The notes beneath the pieces are model-generated. The model did not search any database. It had not been told where the DNA came from and saw only the letters and a program-made list of their open reading frames with translations. A DNA stretch of 64,000 nt from Chenopodium formosanum (lineage: Eukaryota > Streptophyta > Magnoliopsida > Caryophyllales > Amaranthaceae): positions 13,020,001 to 13,084,000 of the forward strand of contig CM044876.1 of NCBI GenBank assembly GCA_024500155.1, written 5' to 3'. This document shows positions 33,792 to 44,794 of the stretch, one piece after another. The position numbers and the translations under genes were made by a program. Numbering within the stretch: the first letter of the stretch is position 1; every line of letters starts with the position of its first letter.

Positions 33792-35129
33792 ATGTTAGAG
33801 AAGTGCTTAGGAGTTCGCAAAGCTAGGCAGCTCTACAGGTTCTTGCGCCATTGCAATGTCACCTTCCTCTGCCTTCTTCTCACCATCATCGTTCTTCGCG
33901 GCACAATTGGGGCCGGAAAATTCGGAACTCCAGAGCAAGATTTCCTCGAAATTCGCAACCATTTCTCCTCTCGTAAGCTTGCTGAACCTCACAATATTCT
34001 TGAAGAGGTAAAATCATCGTCTTCGTTTAATTACGCTAATTTTGATTACAAGAAGCTTTCTTATGATGATGATAATGTTGTTGATGTTGAATTATCTTCG
34101 TTTTCTGGATCATTGCCTTATAAGTTGGGTCCTAAGGTTGTGAATTGGGATGGGAGGAGAGAGAATTGGTTGAAAGAACACCCAGAAATGTCCAATTTTA
34201 TTGGGGAGAAGAAGAAACCTAGGGTTTTGTTAGTAACTGGTTCGTCCCCGAAACCGTGTGAGAGTCCTGTAGGTGATTATTACTTGTTGAAGTCGATTAA
34301 GAATAAGATTGATTATTGTAGATTACATGGGATTGAGATTTTCTATAATATGGCATTGTTGGATGCTGAAATGTCCGGGTTTTGGTCGAAATTGCCCTTG
34401 ATTAGGACACTGTTGTTGGGAAACCCCGAAATCGAGTTTCTTTGGTGGATGGATAGTGATGCTATGTTTACTGATATGGAATTTGAGTTGCCATGGGAGA
34501 GGTATGAGGGTTATAATTTGATTATGCATGGTTGGAAGGAGATGGTTTTCGATCAGAAAAATTGGATTGGGTTGAATACTGGGAGTTTTTTGATTCGGAA
34601 TTGTCAATGGTCGTTAGACCTTCTTGATGCGTGGGCTCCAATGGGGCCGAAGGGGAAGACTAGGGTTGAGGCAGGGAAGGTTCTTACTCAGGAGTTGAAG
34701 GGTCGGCCTCCATTTGAAGCGGATGATCAATCTGCTATGGTTTATTTGTTGGCAAAGGATAAGGAGAAGTGGGGGGAGAAGGTTTATTTGGAGAATTCAT
34801 ATTACTTGCACGGTTATTGGGGGATTTTGGTTGATAAATATGAAGAGATGCTTGAGAATCATCATCCGGGTTTAGGTGATGATAGGTGGCCATTGGTCAC
34901 TCATTTCGTGGGTTGTAAGCCTTGCGGAGTGATTAGTGATTATCCTGTGGAAAGATGTTTGAAACATATGGAGAGAGCGTTTAATTTTGGGGATAACCAG
35001 GTCTTGAAAATGTATGGATTTTCTCATGTGTCACTTGCTAGCAGGAGAGTAAAGAAATTACGAGATCAGACACTGAAACTGGACAAGGTTAAAGATAAGC
35101 AGGGGATTGAGGCAACGAATGCATCATGA
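33792..35129 (+). CDS. GT34 family galactosyl/xylosyltransferase (GT6/GT7-like)
   Basis: A single-exon gene for a 445-residue Golgi type II glycosyltransferase of family GT34, which transfers galactose or xylose from UDP-sugars onto mannan or xyloglucan backbones. A short basic cytosolic tail is followed by one membrane segment (about residues 23-41), a stem, then the catalytic domain. The metal-binding DxD lies in WWMDSDAMFTD (about residues 219-229). Other family blocks are LVTGSSPKPCESPVGDYYLL, GLNTGSFLIRN, FEADDQSAMVYLL, YYLHGYWG and THFVGCKPCG. The N-terminus and short length fit the subgroup named putative glycosyltransferase 6/7 in Arabidopsis, which includes a galactomannan galactosyltransferase, better than the longer xyloglucan xylosyltransferases. 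It is intact and converges on the TSPO gene. Confidence 0.92.
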   Translation: MLEKCLGVRKARQLYRFLRHCNVTFLCLLLTIIVLRGTIGAGKFGTPEQDFLEIRNHFSSRKLAEPHNILEEVKSSSSFNYANFDYKKLSYDDDNVVDVELSSFSGSLPYKLGPKVVNWDGRRENWLKEHPEMSNFIGEKKKPRVLLVTGSSPKPCESPVGDYYLLKSIKNKIDYCRLHGIEIFYNMALLDAEMSGFWSKLPLIRTLLLGNPEIEFLWWMDSDAMFTDMEFELPWERYEGYNLIMHGWKEMVFDQKNWIGLNTGSFLIRNCQWSLDLLDAWAPMGPKGKTRVEAGKVLTQELKGRPPFEADDQSAMVYLLAKDKEKWGEKVYLENSYYLHGYWGILVDKYEEMLENHHPGLGDDRWPLVTHFVGCKPCGVISDYPVERCLKHMERAFNFGDNQVLKMYGFSHVSLASRRVKKLRDQTLKLDKVKDKQGIEATNAS

Positions 35130-36792
35130 TCTTAAGCTGGCTGGTCATCCCTCTCTCTTATCTGTGGTCTCTCAGCTCTTATTTCATGTTTGTGTACAAC
35201 GTCATAGGTTTCGTATGAGGGTTTGTGTATGTGCTTTTTAGGATTGTACATAATATTCTTTTGTTCCTTCTTAGGAAACTATACTCGTACCACTTGAAAG
35301 AGATAAGTACCATGTTTTTTTGGTTCTCTTCTCAGCTGTTGTTGCTTGATAAATATCTAGTGAATTTGATGTATTAACACTGATCTTGTCGGTGTTTGTT
35401 ACCGGGGATCTGAGTACATAATCCATGTTTAGCTTCTTTCAGAAATCTAAGTACATAATCCATGTTTTGTTTCTTGCCTTTCTTTTCTTCCTGCAGTGGT
35501 TTCTTATGGTATGGAAAGTCTTCAAATATAGGGTGTCATGGTTAAATGGTCATCGGGTTTAAGATGGGCAGTGAACAATAATTCTTGTGTAGTGGCTCAT
35601 GGGAATGGTATTTTTTTGATGAGCAACTGACATATATCTCTCTGGGCAGTTGAACAATTACATACTAGGGCTCCCGGCGTTTACCACTTGGGTGCATGAA
35701 TTACTGCACACCGGTTTGCCAAATGTCTTGATCAAGTTAGTCATGCACATTTCTCTTATAGCCAGTAGGCAGACACACTGATGGTTCCTAGTGTAATTTC
35801 CCCCTGTTTGTATCTATTCTTTGGAGGTCACAGCTTTTGATTATATGTCTGTATCAATTCCTGGTTAAGACTTCATAGGCATTATATGCGTTTTGCTGTC
35901 AGTTAGTGTGATTTCTCTCACGTTATTGGTGGTGATCTTGAAACTGAGACTTAGTCTGGAATATGGATGTTTGCTTCCTCTATAGGTGTATCTGCCATTT
36001 TACACATATGTTCTATGAAACAAAGAGCTTCTTCTCTTGCTTCGTTAACGAGCAATGGAAAGGCCTTCACTGAAGGCAAGCAAGGACTCTCTGATCTGCA
36101 ACTTTAGTTTTCGCATTGGATTGTTAATAATGATGGTCTTGGTAATAGATGTCTTTCACATTATCAGTTTTATTCATCATCCTGCTCATTTTAGCAGTCT
36201 TTTATTTTATGTTTCTCTGGACTCAACTATGCCCCCTTCCGCTTGTTATTTGCTGAATTTGTACATAGTAGTACATTTTTCGCCGTTCCGGTACTTATAA
36301 TACTAGTAGTTTGATTTTACACTTCGCATGTATGATGCATCAGTACAATTATTTCACAGATATCTTAAAACAAATAATACAGAGTAACACTTAAAAGACT
36401 CTTATTAATAGAATATGAATTTTTAAATAGACCACCTTAGATAATTGGAAATATTCTTTGAACATCTCAAAGGCCAAAAAAGTGTTTTAATTTAGTTATA
36501 TATCTCTAGCTTCAATTTAGTGTAACCCTTAAGATTGTTTTGCAGATGCTGAAATTCTTTGCTCAAACTCTTGTACTAGTACAGCAGCAAGGCAGCAACC
36601 AAATATATTTAAACTTATTTTCTGTAATATTAGTACATACAAACATTTTAACTCACAAAATAAACAAATACGAGTAACTATAAAGCAAAAGAAAAGGTAA
36701 AAAGAAAAACGTTTAAAACGACACCAAAATGGGTAAGAAAGAGTTTTATATCTACAAACATTCAACAGCATTTTCATATTACACCAGCAATT
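35130..36792. other. Intergenic between converging GT34 and TSPO genes
   Basis: Probable 3' UTR of the GT34 gene, then non-coding DNA. AGTACATAATCCATGTTT occurs twice near 35411 and 35449. The open frame at 36055-36300 is not supported. Poly(A) sites for both genes should lie here. Confidence 0.5.
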
Positions 36793-37359
36793 CTAGTTTA
36801 GCATAAACTTAAGGCTTATAAACCCAAGAAGTGCAGACCATCCCAAGCACGGCAGAACTAAATCGGCGGCGATATCGCTAACTTGTTTAAACGCCCTGTA
36901 ACACTGATACAAACCATAACAAACTCCGACTGCAACCAACAAACCAGCCCAGTTCGCGCCGAGCTTAAACATCAAAGGATCCCAAAGGAGGCTCAACCCA
37001 AACTGACCAAAATATAACCAGGCTGTATTCGGGTTCTTATGAAACCCGCCTTCAGCCCAAACGAGCCACCCACATAGGCCCAATAAGGAAGCTGAGCCCA
37101 AACAAGCCATGTGCAAAGCCCATATTGGAGGTACCCAATTAGGTCTATTGTACAACTTGTAGTTGTCACTTGAACCAAACATGTAGATGTTTGTAAGTGT
37201 TAGAATCACTGGGATTGTTAGTGCTACACTCAATGATTTAAGACCGCGTTTTGCCATGGTTCTCCTCATCTTCTGCCCTGCCCCTCGAACGCTTTCGTCG
37301 TTCGTGGTGGCAGGTTCGTCGTATCTAGTAGTCCTTTGCTTAAGGGTTTGAGTATCCAT
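36793..37359 (-). CDS. TSPO: TSPO/MBR translocator protein
   Basis: A 188-residue membrane protein of the TspO/MBR (peripheral benzodiazepine receptor) family, which binds porphyrins and haem. In plants it acts in the secretory membranes and is induced by ABA and osmotic stress. A basic N-terminal extension of about 45 residues, seen in plant members, precedes five predicted membrane helices. Signature residues are in NRPNWVPPIWALHM, WLVWAEGGFHKNP, AWLYFGQFGLSLLWDPLMF and the C-terminal LVLPCLGWSALLGFISLKFM. The abundant Trp and aromatic residues are typical. It is intronless and intact, and converges with the GT34 gene. An internal frame overlapping 36993-37178 is a shadow. Confidence 0.95.
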   Translation of the reverse strand: MDTQTLKQRTTRYDEPATTNDESVRGAGQKMRRTMAKRGLKSLSVALTIPVILTLTNIYMFGSSDNYKLYNRPNWVPPIWALHMACLGSASLLGLCGWLVWAEGGFHKNPNTAWLYFGQFGLSLLWDPLMFKLGANWAGLLVAVGVCYGLYQCYRAFKQVSDIAADLVLPCLGWSALLGFISLKFMLN

Positions 37360-38375
37360 TTTTACTTGTCAAATTTGAGGTGGGAAGTACTGAAGTATAG
37401 TGTTTGTAGGAAGATGTATGAACTATGAAGAAATAGAGAAGAAGAAAAGATGACTACAAAGTTTATGAAATAAGGGAACTAACATCAAATTGACAGCAAT
37501 GCTGTAAAAGATTTGACACGTAGGTGATGTTACAAATTGCCACCATTGCAATATAGATGGAATAAAGTTAGGATTATTATGATTTCTTTAATTATTGTAC
37601 GTAGTAAGATTTATATGATGACACTTGATTAAAGTTGTTACGTCCATATTATTCTAGGATGTGTCATGCATGAGTAAATTGATTGAATATTTTGTAGAAC
37701 TACCGTACTTGCCATGCACGTGGCTGCGCTGTTCGTGATGAAAGGTCATTACGGACACCGCTCAAGGCCCATTGCCGATGCTTCAAAGCCTATCCAACAA
37801 ATTTTGGTAACGAATAATGATTAAATCTAGAAGGCTCAAATGGTCATTATATTTTTTTTGTTATTTAACTAACCCCACTTTTATTATAAAATAATACGGA
37901 AAACATCCTCCAATTTATTATTTTTTTTATTTTTATTTTTTATTGTTCAACATTTCTTTCAATGAAAATGTCACAAACTTTTTTTGATGCAAAAGGAAGG
38001 TTTTTATATATGGTAAAAATTGGGCTATTAATTTTATTTACAACTCGTGCCCTACTTTATTATAATCCTAACAACCTCTTAACCCTACTTTAAGTGTATT
38101 ATATCATGTGAGATTCACCTTTCTTAAATACCATGATAAAGTGTGTGTTGCAGCTTTAAAGGAACAAAAGTACTTTTTACTATTTCTTCTAAAGCTCTAA
38201 ATGCGGAGAAATAGATCAAGTAATAATGTACGAAGAGGGTATCATATAAGGGAATTTGAGTTTCTTATGAGCTTTCAAGTCGAGTTTTGACCGAATCCAA
38301 CTCAAGTAGCCCGCGAATACGGTTCGGTTGAATAAAAACCTTAAGTTAGAAAAAACATCTTATAATTTTAAAAAA
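37360..38375 (-). promoter_or_regulatory. TSPO upstream region
   Basis: Non-coding DNA upstream of TSPO, with a purine-rich leader on the minus strand. ACGTG-containing words occur at about 37517 (GACACGTAGG) and 37717 (GCACGTGGC). The second is a G-box/ABRE-like core, compatible with the ABA response known for plant TSPO, but this is inference. T-rich low-complexity DNA lies at 37850-37990. Confidence 0.35.
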
Positions 38376-39298
38376 AGTATGGGTACATCTTAAAAATTCA
38401 ACAACTACGGATACATAACTTAGAAAAAAAAAAAAAAAAAAAAACTTTTTTTTTTTTAAGACAATCGTCCCAAGTATAACACTGAATATACTTACATAAA
38501 TTACTTCTAGTCATTGTAAGAATATTTAAAGTAGAATATTGACAGTGAACAGAGGCAAGCAACTGAATAAACATAGTTGCAACAGATAGAATAACAAATT
38601 AAAATGGTACTCCGTACTAATAAACAATGATGTCATGAGATTAAAAAATATATAACATATCTAATGAAACTCTAATAGGCTAGCTATAGCAATCAAGAAT
38701 ATACTTGGTCAAGATATCATTCGCGTAACAATCTAAATAAAAAAAAGGTAACAATTGCAATTATTAGAATATCCATTATAATGAGAGTTACATAATTTAA
38801 GAACATATATAAATAAAACACTAGCATAATCTGTAGTTAATCATGATTGATGAGGAAGGTTGTTATTGCCTGTTGTTAAAAAAGACAGAAACACTTCCTT
38901 GTTTACCAACCTTGTTATGCACATTAACATCTCCATTAGTCTGTGTACCAGATTCATTGACGTTATGTCCTGAATTTATCAAAAATGAGCCGCCACCACC
39001 ACCGTTAGCACCACCAATAACATCAGGGACGTTATTAATAACCATCTTTCCTACCTCATATACACTTTGTTTTGCTACCTTTTGCTTAGTTGTATTGTCA
39101 CAGGCGGAGCCAGGATTATTTAAAGATAAATTATCGTCTTTTTTTAGTGAAATGGTTATAATATGATGAATAGTCACAAACTCACAATATATATACAAAG
39201 AGTCAGGTTTTTCATAATGTTAATATTGGAATTACATGTTACAAATATAGATAAATATATATTCTATATTTTTTTTTTGACAAAATCTATTCTATATT
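38376..39298 (-). pseudogene. Deleted copy of the DUF569-like gene unit
   Basis: This stretch matches 49480-50900 base for base over long runs, including the 3' flank (AATCGTCCCAAGTATAACAC) and the 5' flank (GATGAATAGTCACAAACTCA). About 520 bp holding the start codon and most of the coding sequence are missing here, joined at about 39140. The remnant (38863-39140, minus) keeps only the Asn/Gly-rich C-terminus, with NNVPDVIGGANGGGGGS and GTQTNGDVNVH. No start codon of the family remains, so it is dead. Confidence 0.8.
39260..39298 (-). mobile_element. 17-bp poly(T)-GAC insertion with 11-bp duplication
   Basis: TTTTTTTTGACAAAATC (39271-39287) lies between two copies of TATTCTATATT (39260-39270 and 39288-39298). 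The paralogous site at about 50874-50885 has a single TATTCTATATT and no insertion. On the minus strand the insert reads GATTTTGTC plus a short A-run, like the tails of other insertions in the window. Confidence 0.7.
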
Positions 39299-39960
39299 AT
39301 CTACTATCTATAGTGTGTAAGTATATGTCCAATAAAGCTTACACTACACAAATATATAACTCCATCAAAGCACAGAACATTACAAAAATAAATTAGAACA
39401 TTTTTGTAAGTTGTTACTCCAATAATAGTCAACTTGTAACCTCCACTAGCTCAAATATAAAAATTAAATTTCAAATTTAAATCACCATCATTGATTTGTG
39501 ATTGATGTCATATAAAAGTGAAATCTCAATGCTTTAAAAATTATAACGTTGCAACAACAGTCATCACTTGCATAGCTGCAGTAAATTGCTTGAGCATCAA
39601 AACGTTTTGAGTATTAATTTTGTTTTAAAACCAATTATACGTTAATAACTTTAAAAATAGATTAGGAGTTTCAAATCTCACAAAAATGGTAATTTAAATA
39701 TGGTGAGCAAATAAAACAGTAACTTAAAATGAAAGACTTAATTTATATTTTAAATAAAAAAAAATTAATACATTAAATTAAAATAAATTAATATTAATTA
39801 TTTTTAAGTTAAAATATCCAACAAAATGTATGATAACACATTGATGAGACAAATCTATTATTCCATATAATTATATTTTTTAGTTTTTTTTTTTATTTTT
39901 TTTATTTTACATTTACCACCAAAAAAAAACACCTAACTGTTTTTTTACCACCAAACTTAG
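39299..39960. other. AT-rich intergenic
   Basis: No gene seen. From about 39908 the TTTACCACC words of a Mutator-like terminal repeat begin; these resume after the SINE at 40158 and have inverted partners at about 40545-40640. Confidence 0.45.
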
Positions 39961-39970
39961 CTTATAAAAG

Positions 39971-40157
39971 GATTTTTTTTTTAATTTTTTTTTTTTTGTT
40001 ATATATACTAAGATCAATTGGGCTCCAACCGAAAGCTCCTACCACAAGAAGCCTGGCTGACAATGCCTAGATGGGGTAGGGGGGGATGAGATTTGTGCTT
40101 GATTAGAATTGAACCTCGCATCCCAACCTTTGGGCCATTAGTCCAAGAGATCATTCT
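39971..40157 (-). mobile_element. tRNA-type SINE, antisense, with 10-bp duplication
   Basis: CTTATAAAAG occurs at 39961-39970 and 40158-40167 and bounds a 187-bp insert with T-runs at its left end. Read on the minus strand, it has GGTTCAATTC, which fits a Pol III box B (GWTCRANNC), about 25 nt after TGGACTAATGG, a weak box A. It ends in an A-rich tail. It lies inside a degraded TTACCACC-type terminal repeat. Confidence 0.65.
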
Positions 40158-40619
40158 CTTATAAAAGTTTTATTTACCACCAACTAAAAATCTAAAAGTT
40201 ATATTTTGACATTTGATGTACTGTCAAAATCACCAACTAAAAATCTAAAAATTATTTTTCAACCTCTGCTGTCAAAATAACCATTAAATGTTTAATGAGG
40301 TCAATTTGACCTTTTTGGTTCAATTTGAGGTTAGAATAGACAAGAAATTATCGTAAATACATCATTTTGCCTAGTAAAAATACCTCGATTTGCATGACAA
40401 CACAAAATGAGGCATTTTCAATATTTTTTAAGTCATTCGGACCTCAAATCAGCCCTTAAGAACCAAATAGCACTCAAAACCTCTAAAGAGCATTTTTTTT
40501 GTATGAATATCAATTATTTTTATTTTAAAGCCATTAGATTTCACGGTTCTTTTGACGACAAGTGGAGAAAAACAAATTTTAGATTTTTCGTTGGTGTTAA
40601 AATAAAACCTTAAAAAGTT

Positions 40620-40623
40620 TGAT

Positions 40624-40668
<45 letters not shown>
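40620..40668. repeat. Long A-run
   Basis: GATGGT is followed by about 40 consecutive A. It abuts the inner side of a TTACCACC-type arm (TTTGATGGTAAAA) and may be an expanded piece of it. No flanking duplication was found. Confidence 0.7.
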
Positions 40669-41155
40669 ATTATTACAAACATCAAATAACTACGACAAAA
40701 AAAAGAGCGGGTTGTACCTGAAAATTTTTCAACCAAAATTTTAAGGATACATCTTGTTCACCATTTTGATTATCAAGAGGTACTCCCCGTCTCCTCCTCA
40801 TGGCTTGGCCGTGAACCTCTAAAGCTCTTGACCCAACTAGGGTTTTTTGTTTGCCAAACATTTTCTAAATAAAGCTTTTTTTTTTTCATTTTATAAATCT
40901 TAATTCTATCCAAAATAATAATTTTATAAAAACATACACACTGGAGACATTGATGTTTATTTTTTTTAGTAAAAATTGAAAGAGGACTCGGATAAAAAGG
41001 AGCGTCATCAAAGGCATTAGGTATGCCACGATTATGCACGGCGAGCAAACCAAAGAATTTATCTTCATTGTCCTCTTAAATTCCTAATCGTACCAACTTG
41101 AGATAATAACTAATAACTATACTTTGTCAAAAATAAAATAAAATAATTAACTATA

Positions 41156-41679
41156 CGGTTTTTTCACCATATATATGAGTTTTTTTTTTGTTTATTTGTC
41201 GTATACCTCTGAATATTTTTAAACTCACCGTATACACGTGAGTTGTTACTAAAGTTTACCATATAGCTCTAATGACAGTAAGATGAGTGTAATTTAGTTA
41301 ATTATGCATTGAAACAATCTTAGATCTCTCCCCCATCCCCGATACCACTCTTTTCCTTTCTCCAACCCTCGAAACCATTCTAAATTTCCATAATCACATA
41401 CGTATGCTTGATTTTGAGGATGAGTAAAGGAAACTTGGGGTGGTTTTGGGGGTGGAAAAAATGCATGTGGGTGGTTTCAGATGTAGAGGAATGTATTTAG
41501 GGTGGTTTTCGGGCATAATTGACCCTAATAACTGACAAAGTTAACAATCATTAGCCATCAAGGGTATATAGTGTATTTTTGTGAAAACTTAAGACTTTAA
41601 GAGTATATGATGAATTTTAAAAGGTTCAGGGGTATATGTCGAATAAACAAAACACTCAAGGTATATGGTGAAAAAATCG
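41156..41679. mobile_element. Non-autonomous Mutator-like element, 524 bp
   Basis: The ends CGGTTTTTTCACCATAT and ATATGGTGAAAAAATCG are inverted, and similarity continues for about 100 bp as spaced GTATA words (CGTATACC / GGTATATG). The flanks TTAACTATA (41147-41155) and TTAACTGTA (41680-41688) match at 8 of 9 positions. There is no coding sequence. Confidence 0.75.
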
Positions 41680-41703
41680 TTAACTGTATGAACTAATGAA
41701 GGG

Positions 41704-41768
41704 AAACGATGATATAGTGAAAATAGAGCATTCATAAACGATGATATAGTGAAAATAGAGCATTCATA
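41704..41768. repeat. Direct tandem repeat, two ~33-bp units
   Basis: AACGATGATATAGTGAAAAT followed by AGAGCATTCAT occurs twice in tandem, just outside the adjacent Mutator-like element. Confidence 0.8.
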
Positions 41769-41970
41769 TAATTAGGGAATAAGAGTAGTTTGTTGATTTG
41801 AGCATAAGACTAATGGGAAATGCTCTTAAATAATACTTGAGTTGATGGCATTTCTTTGTTTAATTGAGTTGAAGATCACCTAACCCACTACTATTTGAAT
41901 AAGCGAGTGGCTAATTTATTAACTATTAGATTATCCTAGCAAAACTTTTCTTCGCTAGCCCCTTTTGTCC

Positions 41971-42058
41971 AGATACAAATCATTTATTTATTTATTTTTT
42001 TTTTTTTTTTTTTTTTTTGAGACGCCATGCGTGACGCCCAGGTCTAGATACAAATCAT
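41971..42058 (-). mobile_element. Truncated retroposon, poly(T) first, 13-bp duplication
   Basis: AGATACAAATCAT flanks both sides (41971-41983 and 42046-42058). The 62-bp insert is a T-rich run followed by GAGACGCCATGCGTGACGCC; on the minus strand it is a short body with a poly(A) tail. It fits a strongly 5'-truncated LINE or SINE. Confidence 0.7.
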
Positions 42059-42352
42059 ACAGTTTTATATAAGGAAAAATGAAACTAGATAATATTGTAT
42101 TTTTTTTAAACAAGTAGATAATTCATTTAATACATAGTTTCAGTAGAAAATTATTGTTAATAGTTAGCTTTATTTCAAACATCTTATAAAATAAAAAGGT
42201 AGTTTAACTACTTCATAATACTTTTTTAACTTTAAATTGACTAGTCCGAACATAACAAGTCACCACTATTAAAATAGACCGGTGCCTAATATCATTATTA
42301 GGAAAATTGATTTAAAATTATCTCAATTATTAACGATGTGTGTAAAGTAATA

Positions 42353-43185
42353 CTCTCTCCGTTTTTTTTATATGCATCACTTTGACAATTGTACTATTCA
42401 TATACCATGGTTGACTTAATTTTTTCACTTCTACAAAATGAAGGATTTTTTTACTTTTACCACAAAAAAAAATCAAAAAAAATGTTTTTTACCACCAAAA
42501 CTTCTAAAACTTTTATTTTACCACCAAATAAAAAATTAAAAGTTGTTTTTTACCACCTGTCGTCAAAAACCTAACGGAATTTTTTAAATTCTTCGATTTT
42601 CGTGTCAAACACATGCTCTTTAGGGGTTTTGGGGGCACTTTGGCCCTATGGATCCAATTTGAGGTCAGATCGAATTGACAAAAAATGATCGGAAATGCCT
42701 CGTTTTGCGTGTTTAAAAAAACCTCGATTTGCGTGAACACGCAAAACGAGGCATTTCCGATCATTTTTTGTCAATTTTGACCTCAATTGGAACCATAGGA
42801 ACAAAGTGCCCCCCTAAACCTATGAAAAACATATTTTGCGCACGAAATTCGAAGGAAATTTTTTTAAGCCGTTAGATTTAACGGTTTTCTTGCCGTTTGG
42901 TGGTAAAAAACAATTTTTAGAAATTTTTTTGGTGGTAAAATAAAAGTTTTAGAAGTTTTGGTGGTAAAAAACAATTTTTTGATTTTTTTTTGTGGTAAAA
43001 GTCAAAATTTCCAAAAATGAATAATGTTATTATATTATATATCATTAGATTTGTCATAATGTCTAGTTTCATAATATAATTTTGTTACAATTTTTACTAA
43101 TACACAATTAAAGATATTTATGGTCAAAGTAGCGTCTCGGCAAATGTGCCGGTCAACTTGATGCATATAAAAAAAATAGAGGGAG
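42353..43185. mobile_element. Stowaway MITE carrying a nested MULE
   Basis: The outer ends CTCTCTCCGTTTTTTTTATA and AATAGAGGGAG, with TA outside (42351-42352 and 43186-43187), mark a Stowaway element. Its inner sequences TGCATCACTTTGAC and GTCAACTTGATGCA pair across the insertion. The bulk (42443-43012) is a foldback Mutator-like element. Confidence 0.75.
42443..43012. mobile_element. Foldback Mutator-like element nested in Stowaway
   Basis: The 570-bp element is almost entirely two inverted arms of about 270 bp. They carry TTTTACCACCAAA words at the ends and GATCGGAAATGCCTCGTTTT at the centre. CAAAATGAA (42434-42442) and AAAAATGAA (43013-43021) are a near-perfect 9-bp duplication. Open frames across it are shadows of the repeats. 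Confidence 0.8.
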
Positions 43186-43187
43186 TA

Positions 43188-44640
43188 CAACCTCAACTAT
43201 TACTATGACTCTGTGAGCAGTACAACCTTTTGTAATATATGTGCATGATACGCCTATCACCGAAGAAGACATCGTTAGGAGTATTCCGTCCATACTCATT
43301 ATTATATTAGGGAAAATTGAGTTAAAATAATCTCAATTATTAGCAGTGGGTAGAAAATGATACGACTTCAGTTATTTGCTATCAACAGTACTACCTTTTG
43401 TAGTATATTGTACAAAATGGTTAGCAAACTATCGACGAAGTCACGAAGAAGGTATCTCAAGAAATATTTCGTCCATATTCATTGTTATGTTATTTTATAT
43501 TAATTATTAATATATTTTTCTTCAAGAGACATAACTCCTACATTTTTATTTACAATAACACACTAATTTAACATGACACACACTTCAAGAGACATATTAG
43601 ACTAGATTAACGGACAAATTAATCAACAAAATTCTACCACCGATAAGAAGAAAGTGTTATGTTTTTGTTTAAAAAAGTGTTAAGTTGCTACGATTTAAAT
43701 TTATTACATAATTTGTCCACTTACATAATCTAATCACTTTTTCAAATTGTTTAGCATGTCAAAAATGTTTGTTGTAAGTATGAAAAATAAACAAAATATT
43801 TGTTAATTTTGATTTTTAAACTTTTGTTTTATAGTAGAAATTTTTTCTTTACAGAATTTAATTTACTAGCTTAACAAAGGGGTGGGGCATTTTTAAGTTT
43901 GGTAGGAGGAAATTATTAATGTAAAATGTATTTTGAAAAAAAATAGATAATATATGGTGAATTTAAACTATAATTGAAATTATTTTTGTTTAACTGTTTA
44001 CTGAACTGAAATTATATTTGTTGAACTTCAATTATTTATACTGAACTAAATTAGTTTTACCGGAACTGAATTTTTTTTTTACTAAACTAAAATTATTTTT
44101 ACTTATTTCTAATATATTTCTTTTTAAACGTTACTGATTTTTACCGAATTGAAATTATATTTGCTGAATCGAACTTATTTTTACTAAACTAAAATTAAAT
44201 TTCAATTATTTTTATAAGGTGAAGTAAACAAGACTATTGAATAAATCTTGGGCCACATACTAGTTTACACTTGATGAAGCCCGTGCGATGCACAGTTTGT
44301 TTGAATTTTTTAAAATACAATTTTTTTTGTATATATGTGCTAAAACTGGTTATATATTTAGATAAAATTCCTAATAGTAAAAGATTATATATAATATTTA
44401 ATTAATTTAAATTTAAAAATCTCATTCGCCAATTTTGCTTAAGTGGCATTTGAATTATTTAATTATAAAAGATTTTAATAATCTCTTATTATATTAGTGA
44501 CAACAAAAATTTATAATCCTACCTGGCAAACTAAGAAAATTAAATCATATATGTCTCTCTAAAAACTCGGGTACATACATATATATATATAGATACTTTA
44601 ACATGAAAGAATTATCAGTTGAGCCCATAGGCCGGGCCTC
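43188..44640. other. AT-rich intergenic
   Basis: No gene. The stretch at 43980-44230 repeats ACTGAACTAAAATTATTTTTA-like words about eight times in degenerate form. Confidence 0.5.
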
Positions 44641-44647
44641 CACCAGG

Positions 44648-44794
44648 CCCCCCCCCCCCCCCCCCGCGCTCCTTGGCTCCGCCTTGATTTGGACCGGAGT
44701 ATGTCCCAAGTCATTACATAGATTTGCAATTACACTCCGCCCTTGATTTGGACCGGAGTATGTCCCAAGTCATTACATAGATTTGCAATTACAC
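44648..44794. repeat. C-run and tandem ~58-bp duplication
   Basis: A run of about 18 C (44648-44665) is followed by two tandem copies of a unit containing TTGATTTGGACCGGAGTATG and ending TTTGCAATTACAC (44678-44735 and 44736-44794). They differ by one C, so the duplication is probably recent. Confidence 0.85.

Noticed and set aside
34323..34607. Antisense open frame within the GT34 gene
   Set aside because: It is a shadow of the well-supported GT34 coding sequence.
36055..36300. 81-codon hydrophobic open frame downstream of the GT34 gene
   Set aside because: Composition follows T-rich DNA and there is no homology or start context; probably the 3' flank of GT34.
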